From Thermoanaerobaculia bacterium (GTDB lineage: Bacteria > Acidobacteriota > Thermoanaerobaculia > UBA5066), in assembly GCA_022071945.1 (NCBI GenBank), contig JAJVIN010000023.1, positions 99,961 to 163,960 on the forward strand: a stretch of 64,000 bases of DNA. Direction: 5' to 3'. The stretch's first letter is position 1. Each line of letters opens with the position of its first letter. A program made the position numbers and the translations under genes. Shown here piece after piece: positions 8,493 to 17,608 of this stretch. A model generated the notes under the pieces. That model worked only from the letters and a program-made list of their open reading frames with translations, made no database searches and was not told the origin of the DNA.

Positions 8493-10829
8493 TCAGGACT
8501 CGAGAGCCCTGGCGAGCTCCATCGAGATCTCGGCCACCCGGAACGGTTTCTGAACGAACCCCACGGCGCCCAGGCCGAGGATCCTCTGCACCTCCTCGTC
8601 CAGCGCATAACCGGAGGTGATGATGGCCTTCACCGCCGGGTGAATGGCCCTCATCTCCGAGAGGGTCTGGTAGCCCCCCATCACGGGCATCATGACGTCG
8701 AGCAGGACGAGGTCCACGCTCTGCCAGGCCGCGCGAAACAGGGCCACGGCCTCCGCGCCGTTGGCGGCGCTGACCGTCTCGTAGCCGAGCATCTTCAGGG
8801 CGGACTCGAGAAAGGTTCGAAGCACGGGCTCGTCATCCACCACGAGGATCCGCCTCGCGCCCCGCGCGGGGACGGACGGTTCCGGATCCTTGGCCGCGGC
8901 GGCGTCATCCGTGGAGAGCGGCAAGAAGAGGCGGAAGGTGGTCCCCGAGTGCTCTCCGGATTCAACCGTGACGGTACCGCCGTGCCCCTTCGCCGTCCCG
9001 TAGACCGAGGCGAGACCCAGACCCGTCCCCTTGCCGGGAGGCTTTGTCGTGAAGAAGGGCTCGAACAGGTGGCTTCTCGCTTCCTCCGAGAGTCCGGTCC
9101 CGGTGTCCGTGACGTCGATCCGGAGAAGCGGCGCCTCGGCAACCTCGTCCTTGATGGCAACGGGGAGCGATTCTCTTTCTTCCACCGCCGTGAGGAATGT
9201 CAGAGTGCCGCCGCCGGCCATCGCGTCCCTCGCGTTCAGCGCCAGGTTCAGGAGGGCATTGTGCAGCTGCGAAGGATCACCCATCACGACGGCCCGCCGG
9301 GCCTGAAGGTGCTTCTCGACTGTGATCCTCTTGTCGAGACTGTGGCCGAGCAGCTCGATCACGTCGTCGATGACGGCGTGGACATTCACCGGGACCCTCT
9401 GATATCGGCCTCGTCTCGCGAAGGCCAGGAGCTGGCTGGTCAGTCCCGCGCTGCGCTGCGCCGAGCTGACGATGGCCTGGGCGTACGGAACGATGGCCGG
9501 GTCGGCCGTCCGGTTCAGGATGATCTCCGCGTTCCCCAGGATCGCGAGGAGCATGTTGTTGAAGTCGTGGGCCACGCCGCCGGCCAGCTGGCCGATCGCC
9601 TCCATCTTCTCCGACTGGCGAAGCCTCTCTTCCATCAGCTTTCTCTCGGTGATGTCTCTCGTGACGCCGAGGAGAGCGGTGACCGCCCCTTCGCCGCGCG
9701 GACCCCTGAGCGGCACGCTCACCGTCTCGAGCGTTCGCCTCCGCCCCTTCATGCCGACCATGTCGAAGACGAGGCTGCGTCTCTCGCCCCGGAAGACACC
9801 CTCGATCATCTCCAGAAACGCCGGCCGGTCTTCTTCGGCCACGAGGGCCACGGCCTTCTGGCCCGAGACCTCCTCGAAAGCGGCCTGGATGATCTCGAGT
9901 CCGGCCGGATTCATTTCGAGAACCCTTCCTTCCCGATCCAGAAGCTTCACGCACTCCGGCTCGTTCTGGATGATGGCCCGCAGCCTCTCTTCGCTCTCCC
10001 TCAGAGCCTCCTCGGCAGAGCGGCGGTTCGAGATGTCGTGAATCTGTGACATGAAGTAAAGGGGAGCTCCGCCGTCATCCCGCACGAGAGTCGAGTTGAC
10101 GACGCCCCAGACAGTCGTGCCGTCCCGCCTTATGTACCGTTTCTCCAGCTGGAATCCCTCGATCTCCCCCTCGAGCGTCCGGAGCGTCAGAGAGGCTCCC
10201 GCCGCCCGGTCGTCCGGGTGCGTCACGTCGTTGAACGTCATCCGCAGAAGCTCGCTTTCCGAGTACCCCACCATCTCCCGAAACGCCGGGTTGGTATGAA
10301 GGAACCGGAAGTCGGTCCCGACGAGCGTCATGCCGACCGGCGAGAGCTCGAAGAGCATCCGGAACCGCTCCTCGCTCTCTCTTAGCTTCTTTTCCGCCTG
10401 CTTTCGTTCCGTGATGTCCTGGATGGACGACAGGATCAACGAGGAACCGTCTTCCGGGTCCTCCAGAACGCGGGCGCTGATCGACACCCAGTAGGTCGAC
10501 CCGTCCTTGCGGAGGGACCGGAGCTCCCGGTGCCTCACCATCCCGGTCCGCTGGAGCTCGGCGACGAACTGGTCGCGTTCCTGCGGGTTGGCGTACCGCT
10601 TCTCGGCAGGCACGGCAATGAAGTCCTCGAGCCTCGCAAACCCCGACATCCGGAGAATCTCTGGATTGGCATAGAGGATCTTCCCGTCGAGCGTGGAGAG
10701 GCTGACACCGGCATCCAGGCTCTCCATCAGGACCCGGAAACGCTCCTCGTCCGGGGCGAGCCCGACTCCCGCCGGTACATCCGAACGGCCTCGGACTGGC
10801 TTTCTCTCCTCGTCGCGATCGGCTGCCAT
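8493..10829 (-). CDS. PAS-PAS-PAS hybrid histidine kinase with C-terminal receiver
   Basis: This soluble sensor kinase of 778 residues has three PAS domains (about 27-150, 155-275 and 285-405). A HisKA dimerisation helix carries the phospho-acceptor in GGVAHDFNNMLLAIL, followed by an HATPase_c domain (NLALNARDAM N-box, DTGTGLS, GTGLGLA). A terminal receiver has VVDDEP, an Asp in LLDVMMP and a Lys in VQKPF. No membrane segment is seen, so the PAS domains probably sense an internal ligand or redox state. The long open frame continues upstream to 12524 but is antisense to nadE there. The ATG at 10829 is the last one before the first PAS. It sits just upstream of lrgA/lrgB and may set their expression through an unlinked partner, since no DNA-binding output is present. 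Confidence 0.9.
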   Translation of the reverse strand: MAADRDEERKPVRGRSDVPAGVGLAPDEERFRVLMESLDAGVSLSTLDGKILYANPEILRMSGFARLEDFIAVPAEKRYANPQERDQFVAELQRTGMVRHRELRSLRKDGSTYWVSISARVLEDPEDGSSLILSSIQDITERKQAEKKLRESEERFRMLFELSPVGMTLVGTDFRFLHTNPAFREMVGYSESELLRMTFNDVTHPDDRAAGASLTLRTLEGEIEGFQLEKRYIRRDGTTVWGVVNSTLVRDDGGAPLYFMSQIHDISNRRSAEEALRESEERLRAIIQNEPECVKLLDREGRVLEMNPAGLEIIQAAFEEVSGQKAVALVAEEDRPAFLEMIEGVFRGERRSLVFDMVGMKGRRRTLETVSVPLRGPRGEGAVTALLGVTRDITERKLMEERLRQSEKMEAIGQLAGGVAHDFNNMLLAILGNAEIILNRTADPAIVPYAQAIVSSAQRSAGLTSQLLAFARRGRYQRVPVNVHAVIDDVIELLGHSLDKRITVEKHLQARRAVVMGDPSQLHNALLNLALNARDAMAGGGTLTFLTAVEERESLPVAIKDEVAEAPLLRIDVTDTGTGLSEEARSHLFEPFFTTKPPGKGTGLGLASVYGTAKGHGGTVTVESGEHSGTTFRLFLPLSTDDAAAAKDPEPSVPARGARRILVVDDEPVLRTFLESALKMLGYETVSAANGAEAVALFRAAWQSVDLVLLDVMMPVMGGYQTLSEMRAIHPAVKAIITSGYALDEEVQRILGLGAVGFVQKPFRVAEISMELARALES

Positions 10830-11045
10830 GCGTCGCTCCTCGTCCCGCAGCGGGGACTCGCCGGCGTGGGGAATGCTCTCGACCCGCGGGAGCGCGTCGT
10901 CAGGGCCCACCCCGCGTGCCCATTCTCCCGCAGATGGCCCCTCCCGGCGGAACGAGGGGTCCCGAAGCCGGGGAACCTGGCGCCCGGCGCGCGAGCGCGG
11001 CAGAACCCGCTGGCCTGGGAGGCCCGGCCGATGTAGTTTTCGCGG

Positions 11046-13613
11046 GTGCCGATCGCTCCCCTGGTCAGAAAGGGCCCTCTGTCGAAATCGCTCGAAGGGC
11101 TGCGAATCGCGATCTGCCAGATCCGCGTCTTTCCCGGACGGCCCGACCGGAACCTCGAGACGATTCTGAAGGAGCTCGCTCGCGCCGCCGCGACCGGGTG
11201 CGAGCTCGCCGTCTTTCCCGAGATGGCCGTTCCCGGATACCTGATCGGCGACCTGTGGGAGGAGGAGAGCTTCGTGAGGGACGTCCTCGCCGCCAACGAC
11301 GAGATACGCGCGGCCACCAGGGACGGCATCGCGGCCGTCTGGGGCAGCCTCCTCGCCGACCCCGGCAAGAAGAACGAGGATGGCCGGATCCGAAAGTACA
11401 ACGCGGGTCTCGTCGCGCAGGGCGGGCTCCTCGTCGACAACGGCGCGACTTCCGCCGCCGTCAAGACCTTGCTCCCCCGGTACCGGATCTTCGACGACGC
11501 CCGCCACTACACATCCACGAGGCAGATCGTCGAGGAGAGCGGCACCGCGGGCCGGGCCCCGGCCCTCGACCTCTGGACTCTGCTCCGCCCCTTCCCGATC
11601 CGCCGGGAGCAGGGCAAGAGCCGCAGGCCGGTGCGCATGGGCCTCGTTCTGTGCGAGGACATGTGGCATCAGGACTACCCGTTCGATCCCTCGTCGATCC
11701 TCGTTGCAAACGGCGCCCAGTTCCTCGTCAACATCTCGGCGTCGCCCTGGACGTGGCAGAAGAACAGGAAGCGCCACGAGGTGGTCCAGCAGATCGTCAC
11801 GAGTTGCCGCGTTCCGTTCCTGTACGTCAACGCCACCGGTGTGCAGAACAACGGGAAGAACCTGATCGTCTTCGACGGGTGCTCCACCGTCTACAACAGC
11901 GAGGGAGAGCTCGTCGCCGCCGTGGACTCTCACTCGGACACACCGCGGGACCTCGTCCTCACGAAGAAGCTCCCTCCTCTTCCCCTGCCCCCCCAGAACG
12001 ATTCCGCCGAGCTCTTCGAAGCCCTGAAGACCGCGCTTTCGGAGTTCCTGGGGACTCTTCCAGAGGAGAGGCGAAAGGCTCTCGTCGGGGTCAGCGGCGG
12101 AATCGACTCGGCCGTCGTCGTCGCGCTCCTCGTTCACCTCCTCGGACCCGGAAAGGTCACGGCCGTCTCGATGCCGTCGAGATTCAACGGACCGACGACG
12201 CTCGGCATCACGAATGAACTCGCCGCAAACCTCGGTGTCGAGCTCGTCACGGTTCCGATCCAGGAGATGGTCGATCAGCTCGCGAGGGCCACGGAAATCT
12301 CGCCTTCGGACTTCGCCTACGAGAACGTTCAGGCTCGCGCCCGGATGCAGATCCTCGCAACCCTCGCGCAGAAGACGGGCGCCCTCTTCACCTGCAACGG
12401 GAACAAGGTGGAGCTCGCGTTCGGGTATTCGACCCTGTACGGCGATCAGTCCGGCGCGGTGGCTCCGATCGGGGACCTCGTCAAGCGCGAGGTGAGGCAG
12501 CTCGCCCTCTATCTGAACGAGCACGTCTTCTCACGCGAGGTCATCCCGCGCCTCGCCATCGAGATGAAGCCCTCCGCCGAGCTCTCGCGGGAGCAATGCG
12601 TCGAGGAGGGAAAGGGAGACCCGTTCGACTACGGCACGGCTACCTCGCGCGGGTACCACGACGAGATGGTGCGCGCCTTCACCGAGTTCCGCAGAGGCCC
12701 CGAGTGGTTTCTCTCCGAGTGGGCGTCCGGCAGCCTCGAGGACACCCTCATGCTCCCAAAAGGCACTCTGGCGCGCCTCTTTCCCTCACCATCGGACTTC
12801 ATCTCGGATCTCGAGGACAAGTGGGCGAGATTCGTGGGGTCCGTCTTCAAGAGGGTCCAGGCACCCCCCATCCCGATCGTGTCGCGGCGGTCGTTCGGAT
12901 ACGACCTGAGGGAGGCGATGCTCTCCCCGCACTTGACCGAGCGGTACCGGGACCTGAAGAGAGCCCTCCTCGCGCGCCATCGGGCGGTGCGCCGGATCGC
13001 GGTCTACGGCGGGAGCTTCAACCCGCCCTCCCGGCACCACCAGGAGATCGCCGGGCGTCTTGCCGGGACCTTCGACCTCGTCATCGTGGTTCCCTGCTGG
13101 CTCAGGGAAGACAAGGCTTCGGTCTCCGAGGTCTTGCCGGACCACAGGCGGAGGATGGCGGAGATCGCGTTCTCGGGACTCGCGAAGGTGCGGATCGACC
13201 TCATCGACATGGAGAACCGCGAGTTCACCCCCACGTGGAAGCTCGACGAGCGGATGAAGGCACGCTTCCCGGATGCCGAGATCTGGCACGTGATCGGCGG
13301 AGATCTCGTCGTGGGCGGCAAGGCCGGAAGGTCCGAAATCCAGGCGGGCTGGCAGGAGGGCGCGAAGATCTGGGAGCGCCTCAACTTCGCCGTTCTCACT
13401 CGAGAGGGGTCCGGCATGACGCTCGAGGATCTCCCGCCGAAGTCCCACCTCATCGACGGCTCGGGTCTCATCGGGTCGGGGACGCTCGTCCGCTCGCGAA
13501 TCGCGAGCGGCGCGGACGTGGCTTCGCTCCTCGATCCAGCCGTCCTGGCTTACATCCAGAAGCATGGGCTCTACGGCTGCCACCCCAGCGCGGAAGGAAG
13601 CGCCCGGGCCTGA
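11046..13613 (+). CDS. nadE: glutamine-dependent NAD+ synthase fused to a NadD-like adenylyltransferase
   Basis: This single 855-residue open frame carries the last two steps of NAD synthesis. Residues about 15-310 are a nitrilase-type glutaminase with the E59-K140-C203 triad (FPEM, AAVKTLLP, VLCEDMW). Residues about 320-640 are the ammonia-dependent synthetase with the SGGIDS P-loop (350-355). Residues about 648-845 resemble NaMN adenylyltransferase. The NadD nucleotide motif reads GGSFNPPSRHH (655-665), with Ser-Arg-His-His where (H/T)xGH is usual, and the ISSTxxR equivalent is GSGTLVRSR. The start is GTG, with TAGTTT at 11034-11039 only 6 bases ahead and no Shine-Dalgarno, suggesting a leaderless mRNA. 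The gene is divergent from the PAS hybrid kinase; the 216-bp spacer holds no other recognised feature. Confidence 0.9.
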   Translation: MPIAPLVRKGPLSKSLEGLRIAICQIRVFPGRPDRNLETILKELARAAATGCELAVFPEMAVPGYLIGDLWEEESFVRDVLAANDEIRAATRDGIAAVWGSLLADPGKKNEDGRIRKYNAGLVAQGGLLVDNGATSAAVKTLLPRYRIFDDARHYTSTRQIVEESGTAGRAPALDLWTLLRPFPIRREQGKSRRPVRMGLVLCEDMWHQDYPFDPSSILVANGAQFLVNISASPWTWQKNRKRHEVVQQIVTSCRVPFLYVNATGVQNNGKNLIVFDGCSTVYNSEGELVAAVDSHSDTPRDLVLTKKLPPLPLPPQNDSAELFEALKTALSEFLGTLPEERRKALVGVSGGIDSAVVVALLVHLLGPGKVTAVSMPSRFNGPTTLGITNELAANLGVELVTVPIQEMVDQLARATEISPSDFAYENVQARARMQILATLAQKTGALFTCNGNKVELAFGYSTLYGDQSGAVAPIGDLVKREVRQLALYLNEHVFSREVIPRLAIEMKPSAELSREQCVEEGKGDPFDYGTATSRGYHDEMVRAFTEFRRGPEWFLSEWASGSLEDTLMLPKGTLARLFPSPSDFISDLEDKWARFVGSVFKRVQAPPIPIVSRRSFGYDLREAMLSPHLTERYRDLKRALLARHRAVRRIAVYGGSFNPPSRHHQEIAGRLAGTFDLVIVVPCWLREDKASVSEVLPDHRRRMAEIAFSGLAKVRIDLIDMENREFTPTWKLDERMKARFPDAEIWHVIGGDLVVGGKAGRSEIQAGWQEGAKIWERLNFAVLTREGSGMTLEDLPPKSHLIDGSGLIGSGTLVRSRIASGADVASLLDPAVLAYIQKHGLYGCHPSAEGSARA

Positions 13614-13924
13614 CGGCCCTTTTCTCGCAGACTCCCGCAGGCACCGGAGGCAGCCCTAACAGGGCGTTAACAAACTTCCGCCACCCTACCAAGCGGTGAC
13701 TGACATCACGGTCGTGACGCCAGTCAGGTTGTTTTCAGCCACGGATTGAATCTAGAATTCGCCTTTCGTATCCAGGGTCCGGTGGCAGCCGAGTCGCCCG
13801 TCGCTCTTCCAAATATTCCCAAAGGCGAAAAGCCTCCGGGGCTGCCGCACACCCTTCCAAGTCGCCGAGAGCGGGGCGCGTCGCCGCTCCGAGAAGAGAC
13901 CAACACCCGGAGCAGGAGCAGAGC
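13614..13924. other. intergenic leader region before signalling cluster A
   Basis: These 311 bases separate nadE from the first roadblock gene. I see no open frame with coding character and no tRNA. The only supported element is the promoter-like pair at 13729-13758, which would give a 5' leader of about 160 bases ending in GGAGCAGGAGC before the ATG at 13925. A leader of that length could hold regulation, but I found no clear riboswitch fold. Confidence 0.4.
13729..13758 (+). promoter_or_regulatory. candidate sigma70-type promoter of signalling cluster A
   Basis: TTGTTT at 13729-13734 is followed after 18 bases by TAGAAT at 13753-13758, in an A/T-richer patch of an otherwise GC-rich spacer. 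It is the best promoter-like pair ahead of the seven co-directional genes of cluster A. The -35 match is partial. Confidence 0.4.
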
Positions 13925-14293
13925 ATGTCGAGAATCGACGACCTCAACCATTCCCTTTCGGAACTCAAGGCGAGCTCGGGTGACATCGAGGCCTGCGCCG
14001 TCGTGGCCGAGGACGGCCTGATGATGGCGTCCTCGCTTCCCCAGGGGGTCGAGGAAGCCCGCGTCGCGGCGATGGCCGCGGCCATGCTGACGATGAGCAC
14101 CCGCACGATGCGCGAGCTCAAGCGCGGAAACCTCAAGCAGCTCTTCCTCAGTGGCGACGACGGCTACGTCGTCATCATGCAGGCCGGACCTCACGCAGTC
14201 CTGATCGCTCTGGCCCGCAAGGAAGCCAAGCTCGGCCTCCTGTTCTTCGACATGGCCCGCTCCTCCGAGACGATCGCGAAGGTCCTTTCCTGA
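13925..14293 (+). CDS. roadblock/LC7-domain protein, cluster A
   Basis: This 122-residue protein consists of one roadblock/LC7 fold, the family that includes MglB. It opens with MSRIDDLNHSLSELK and contains the typical EACAVVAEDGLMMASSLP strand-turn and a C-terminal helix. Roadblock proteins dimerise and usually serve as activators or scaffolds for Ras-like GTPases, but no GTPase gene is nearby. The cluster B protein at 53078-53443 starts the same way and is similar over its whole length. It is the first gene of a tight co-directional run, 10 bases before the ODP gene. In both clusters the roadblock gene is directly followed by an ODP gene, so the two proteins probably act together. Confidence 0.88.
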   Translation: MSRIDDLNHSLSELKASSGDIEACAVVAEDGLMMASSLPQGVEEARVAAMAAAMLTMSTRTMRELKRGNLKQLFLSGDDGYVVIMQAGPHAVLIALARKEAKLGLLFFDMARSSETIAKVLS

Positions 14294-14303
14294 GGAACTC
14301 TCG

Positions 14304-15050
14304 ATGCTCACCCTTTTCGACGCCAACGGACACAAGAAAGTCTGCTTTCACGATCTGACCTCCGGACACATGTTCCAGGCCAACCAGCACGTCGTGGTTC
14401 ACGCCAACGAGGCGCTCGTCCTGGATCCCGGCGGGCACAAGGTCCACACGAAGCTCTTCGCCGAGATTTCGGCGGTCGTCTCGATGTCCCAGGTGAAGCA
14501 CCTGTTCTTCTCGCACCAGGATCCGGACATCATCGCCGCCGCCAACGCCTGGCTCATGATGACGGACGCGAAGGGCTATCTCTCCTCGCTCTGGATGCGC
14601 TTCATCACCCACTTTGGCATCGACGAGCTCGTCGTCTCGCGGCTCGTGGCCATCCCGGACGAGGGAGGAACCATCACCGTCGGCGGTCAGCCCCTCGAGC
14701 TCATCCCCGCCCACTTCCTCCACTCTCCCGGTAACTTCCACGTTTACGATCCCGTCAGCAAGATCCTCTATACCGGGGACCTCGGGGCGTCTCTCGGACC
14801 GGACACCATTCAGGTGACGGACTTCGATGCACACATTCCGCACATGGAGGGTTTCCACAGGCGCTACATGGCTGGAAACCGGGCGCTGAGGGCCTGGGCG
14901 GAGAGGGCCAGGAAGCTCGACATCGAGACCATCGCTCCCCAGCACGGAGCCATGATGGCGGGTAAGCCCCTGGTGGAGCGGTTCATCTCCTGGGCCGAGA
15001 ACCTCTCTTGCGGCACGGACATCCTGTTCGCCCCGGGGGTTCCTTCCTGA
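14304..15050 (+). CDS. ODP-type di-iron metallo-beta-lactamase-fold protein, cluster A
   Basis: This 248-residue metallo-beta-lactamase-fold protein is related to the di-iron domain of flavodiiron proteins and to ODP, the oxygen-binding di-iron sensor of chemotaxis systems. The first metal motif reads SHQDPDI, i.e. H-x-D-x-D followed by Ile, where flavodiiron enzymes have HxExDH. The later ligands are present: His in PAHFLHS, Asp in YTGDLG and His in APQHG. There is no flavodoxin domain. Loss of the last His of the first motif and the missing FMN domain argue for binding or sensing O2, iron or NO rather than reductase turnover; this is inference. It sits between a roadblock protein and a sensor kinase. 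Its paralogue is at 53559-54317. Confidence 0.85.
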   Translation: MLTLFDANGHKKVCFHDLTSGHMFQANQHVVVHANEALVLDPGGHKVHTKLFAEISAVVSMSQVKHLFFSHQDPDIIAAANAWLMMTDAKGYLSSLWMRFITHFGIDELVVSRLVAIPDEGGTITVGGQPLELIPAHFLHSPGNFHVYDPVSKILYTGDLGASLGPDTIQVTDFDAHIPHMEGFHRRYMAGNRALRAWAERARKLDIETIAPQHGAMMAGKPLVERFISWAENLSCGTDILFAPGVPS

Positions 15051-15175
15051 CCAACGACGGGCACGACCGGCCGCGCGCGGCATTCCAGAAGGGTGAAGCG
15101 GACGCCCGGTCTGCCCAGTCTGCCGGGCCGGAGCTCGAACCCGTGGCTCGAGCTCCGGCGGGCGGACAGCAGCCC

Positions 15176-16675
15176 ATGGAAAAGCTGTCCTTCGCCTATC
15201 GGGCCTTCCTGACGTCTCCCCTGGCCGTCTGTTTCACGGACCGGCAGGGCACGATCCTGGACGCCAACCGCGGCTTTCTCGACCTCTACGGATACGGGCT
15301 CGACGAGGTCCTCGGGAAGAATCCGAGAATTCTGAAGTCCGGGAGGCAGCGGCGAGAGGCGTACACGGAGCTCTGGAGGGCGATCTGTTCGCCCGGCCAG
15401 GGTTTCTGGAACGGCGAAGTCATCAACAGGCGAAAGGACGGGAGCGAAGTGACCGTCCACCTGACGGTGAGCGCGGTGAGGGACGCCGCCGGCCGTCATG
15501 TCGGCTTCTCGGCAAGCGCGCTCGACATCACGAAGCGAAAAGCCATGGAGGAGGAGCTCGCCGAAAAGAACCGGGAGCTCGTGTCTCTCAACCGCCTCAA
15601 GAGCGAGCTGATGGCCATCACCTCGCACGATCTCAGGTCCCCGCTGCACGCCCTGACGCTGCGGGCCGAACAGCTGCGCGAAGCCCTCCCCAGGGCAGGC
15701 GCGGGTCACGCCCAGGCCGCGGAAGCCCTCGCGAAGATCGCGGCGTCGACCCGGCAGCTCTCCGAGCTCGTCCAGAGCCTCCTGGACCTCGAACGGATGG
15801 GCTCGCAGGCCATGACGCTCTCTCTCAGACGCGTCTTTCTCGACGCCGTCATCGCCTCATCGATCGAGACCCTCAGACCGGCCTTTGACGCGAAGGGTGT
15901 CGGGCTCCGCTTCGAGGCCGAGTCGCGGCGGGAACGGGTGGTGCTCGACGTCATCAAGATGGAGCAGGTCTTCGGGAACATCCTGGGGAATGCCCTGAGG
16001 TTCTCTCCGCCGGGAACGGACGTCACCGTCCACCTCGGCGATGGAACCGATGGAGGCAAGAGGATCGTCGTTTCCGATCAGGGTCCGGGCGTGCCGCCCG
16101 AGGACCTTGTGCGGATCTTCGACCGCTACTACCAGGTCCAGAAGCGCAACGGTCTCGCCGAGCGCGCGTTCGGGGGCGCCGGCCTCGGTCTCGCCATCGC
16201 CCGCAGTGTCGTCGAGAGCCACGAGGGACGGATCTTTGCCGAGAACATCCCCGGTGGCGGCGCGCGATTCGTCATCGAGCTGCCCCGCAGGACGGCCACC
16301 ACGACGGGCCGCGATCTCGCCGTCATCATCGTGGACCCGGCGGGTGTCCTGGCCAGCGAGCTGGCTCCGCCCCTGGAGAAGAAGGACGCAGAGATCTTCA
16401 CCGTGAAGAGTGCCTGGGAGCTCCGCCGCGTGTACGAATACGAGCGCCCGGAGCTCCTCTTCTTCGATGCCGGAACCGTGGATGGCGAAGCGGCAGCCTT
16501 CATCCGGCAGATCAGGAGCGAACCGGTTTGTCCGACCCTCGTGATCGCGGTCGAGGAGGAGGCGGGCCAGGCCATCCAGACCCTTGGCGCGACGGCCCTT
16601 CTCACCCTCCCCGTCCTCGAGACGGAGATCTTCGAGATCCTGCTTTCCGCGGCTCGTTCTCACGGTGAGAGATGA
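15176..16675 (+). CDS. PAS histidine kinase with degenerate C-terminal receiver, cluster A
   Basis: This cytoplasmic kinase has about 499 residues. A PAS domain (about 5-120) is followed by a HisKA helix with phospho-acceptor H151 (TSHDLRSPLHAL) and an HATPase_c domain (about 260-375; GNILGNAL, DQGPGVP, GAGLGLAIA). The last ~115 residues look like a receiver fold: an Asp is present in LLFFDAG, but the conserved Lys position reads LLTLPVL, so it is probably a pseudo-receiver. The frame is open upstream to a TTG at 15008 inside the ODP gene. I chose the ATG at 15176 because the PAS fold begins there. A GTG at 15143 is also possible, and the 125 bases between the ODP stop and this start hold nothing else obvious. 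The stop overlaps the next regulator by ATGA. Confidence 0.85.
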   Translation: MEKLSFAYRAFLTSPLAVCFTDRQGTILDANRGFLDLYGYGLDEVLGKNPRILKSGRQRREAYTELWRAICSPGQGFWNGEVINRRKDGSEVTVHLTVSAVRDAAGRHVGFSASALDITKRKAMEEELAEKNRELVSLNRLKSELMAITSHDLRSPLHALTLRAEQLREALPRAGAGHAQAAEALAKIAASTRQLSELVQSLLDLERMGSQAMTLSLRRVFLDAVIASSIETLRPAFDAKGVGLRFEAESRRERVVLDVIKMEQVFGNILGNALRFSPPGTDVTVHLGDGTDGGKRIVVSDQGPGVPPEDLVRIFDRYYQVQKRNGLAERAFGGAGLGLAIARSVVESHEGRIFAENIPGGGARFVIELPRRTATTTGRDLAVIIVDPAGVLASELAPPLEKKDAEIFTVKSAWELRRVYEYERPELLFFDAGTVDGEAAAFIRQIRSEPVCPTLVIAVEEEAGQAIQTLGATALLTLPVLETEIFEILLSAARSHGER

Positions 16676-17586
16676 CGGGATACCGGATACTCGTCGCCGA
16701 GGACGACCCGATCGCCCGCTCTTCACTGGCCGACTACCTCGTCCTGAGCGGCTATGAGGTGAGTGTCGCCGCGGACGGCCGCGAAGCTGTCGAAAAGGCC
16801 CGGCGCCTGCGCCCGGACGCCATCCTTCTGGACGTTCAGATGCCGGGCTCGGATGGACTGGAGGTCCTGCGGATCCTCCGGGACGACCCGGACCTCATGG
16901 ACACCCCGATTCTCCTCGTCACGAGCCTCGCTCGGACAAACGTGAAGGTTCGCGCCCTGGACCTGGGCGCCGACGACTACATCGTCAAGCCCTTCGACAA
17001 GGTCGAGCTCGTCGCGAGGGTGAGGCGGGCCCTCAGGAGAAGCGCGCGGTACCGGGAGCTCTCTGGCAAGCTCGAGGGGAATCTCGCGGACGTCGCGCTG
17101 CCCGAGCTGTTGCAAACGCTGGAGCTGGGAAAGAAGACCGCCCGGGTCTCTTTCGTGGGTCCTGGGGCGGAGCTTTTCCTGGAACGCGGTTTCCTGCGGG
17201 CCGCCACCTGGGCCGGCAGCCCCGCCGAAGAGGCCCTGTGCCGCCTTCTTCTCGTGAACACGGGTTCGTTCCGGGTGACGTTCGAGGATCCGTCCCCTCT
17301 GGGCGAGAGCCCGGCCGGGCTTCCCGTGCAGGAGGCCCTGCTCGAGGCAGCCCGCGCGCTCGACGAGCTCCGGCGCGTCATTCCGGGCTCGCCCTCGTGG
17401 GAGAGCCTCTTCGAGATCGCCGGAGGGGAAGATGCCCTTGCCGGCCTGCGGCTACCCGGCCAGAACGGCCCGCTCTCCCTCGGCGCGCTTGCGACCCGTT
17501 TCGACGGAAGCCTCCCCGAGGCCGTCCGGTCACTGGCCGCTGCCATCCAGAGCGGCGCGGTCCGCGCCATCCCTACCCAAGATTGA
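16672..17586 (+). CDS. response regulator with PATAN (DUF4388)-type output, cluster A
   Basis: This 304-residue protein has an N-terminal receiver (1-120) with AEDDP, phospho-acceptor D54 in ILLDVQMP and the conserved Lys in YIVKPFD. A domain of about 100 residues follows (from LEGNLADVALPELLQTLEL) and matches the PATAN/DUF4388 type found after receivers in many environmental bacteria. The remaining C-terminal part is helical and unassigned. No DNA-binding domain is visible, so output is probably by protein contact. Its ATG overlaps the kinase stop by 4 bases, which makes it the likely cognate regulator of that kinase. The ParA gene follows after 22 bases. Confidence 0.87.
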   Translation: MTGYRILVAEDDPIARSSLADYLVLSGYEVSVAADGREAVEKARRLRPDAILLDVQMPGSDGLEVLRILRDDPDLMDTPILLVTSLARTNVKVRALDLGADDYIVKPFDKVELVARVRRALRRSARYRELSGKLEGNLADVALPELLQTLELGKKTARVSFVGPGAELFLERGFLRAATWAGSPAEEALCRLLLVNTGSFRVTFEDPSPLGESPAGLPVQEALLEAARALDELRRVIPGSPSWESLFEIAGGEDALAGLRLPGQNGPLSLGALATRFDGSLPEAVRSLAAAIQSGAVRAIPTQD

Positions 17587-17608
17587 CCGGAAAGGAAGCC
17601 ATTCAGAG

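Noticed and set aside
10830..12524. N-terminal extension of the PAS hybrid kinase over 565 further codons
   Set aside because: It is antisense to the highly conserved nadE sequence, and its residues are low-complexity with no domain. The kinase domains all lie below 10829.
17432..17608. Upstream start for the ParA-like gene
   Set aside because: It lies inside the preceding response regulator in another frame. ParA family sequence begins at the ATG at 17609.
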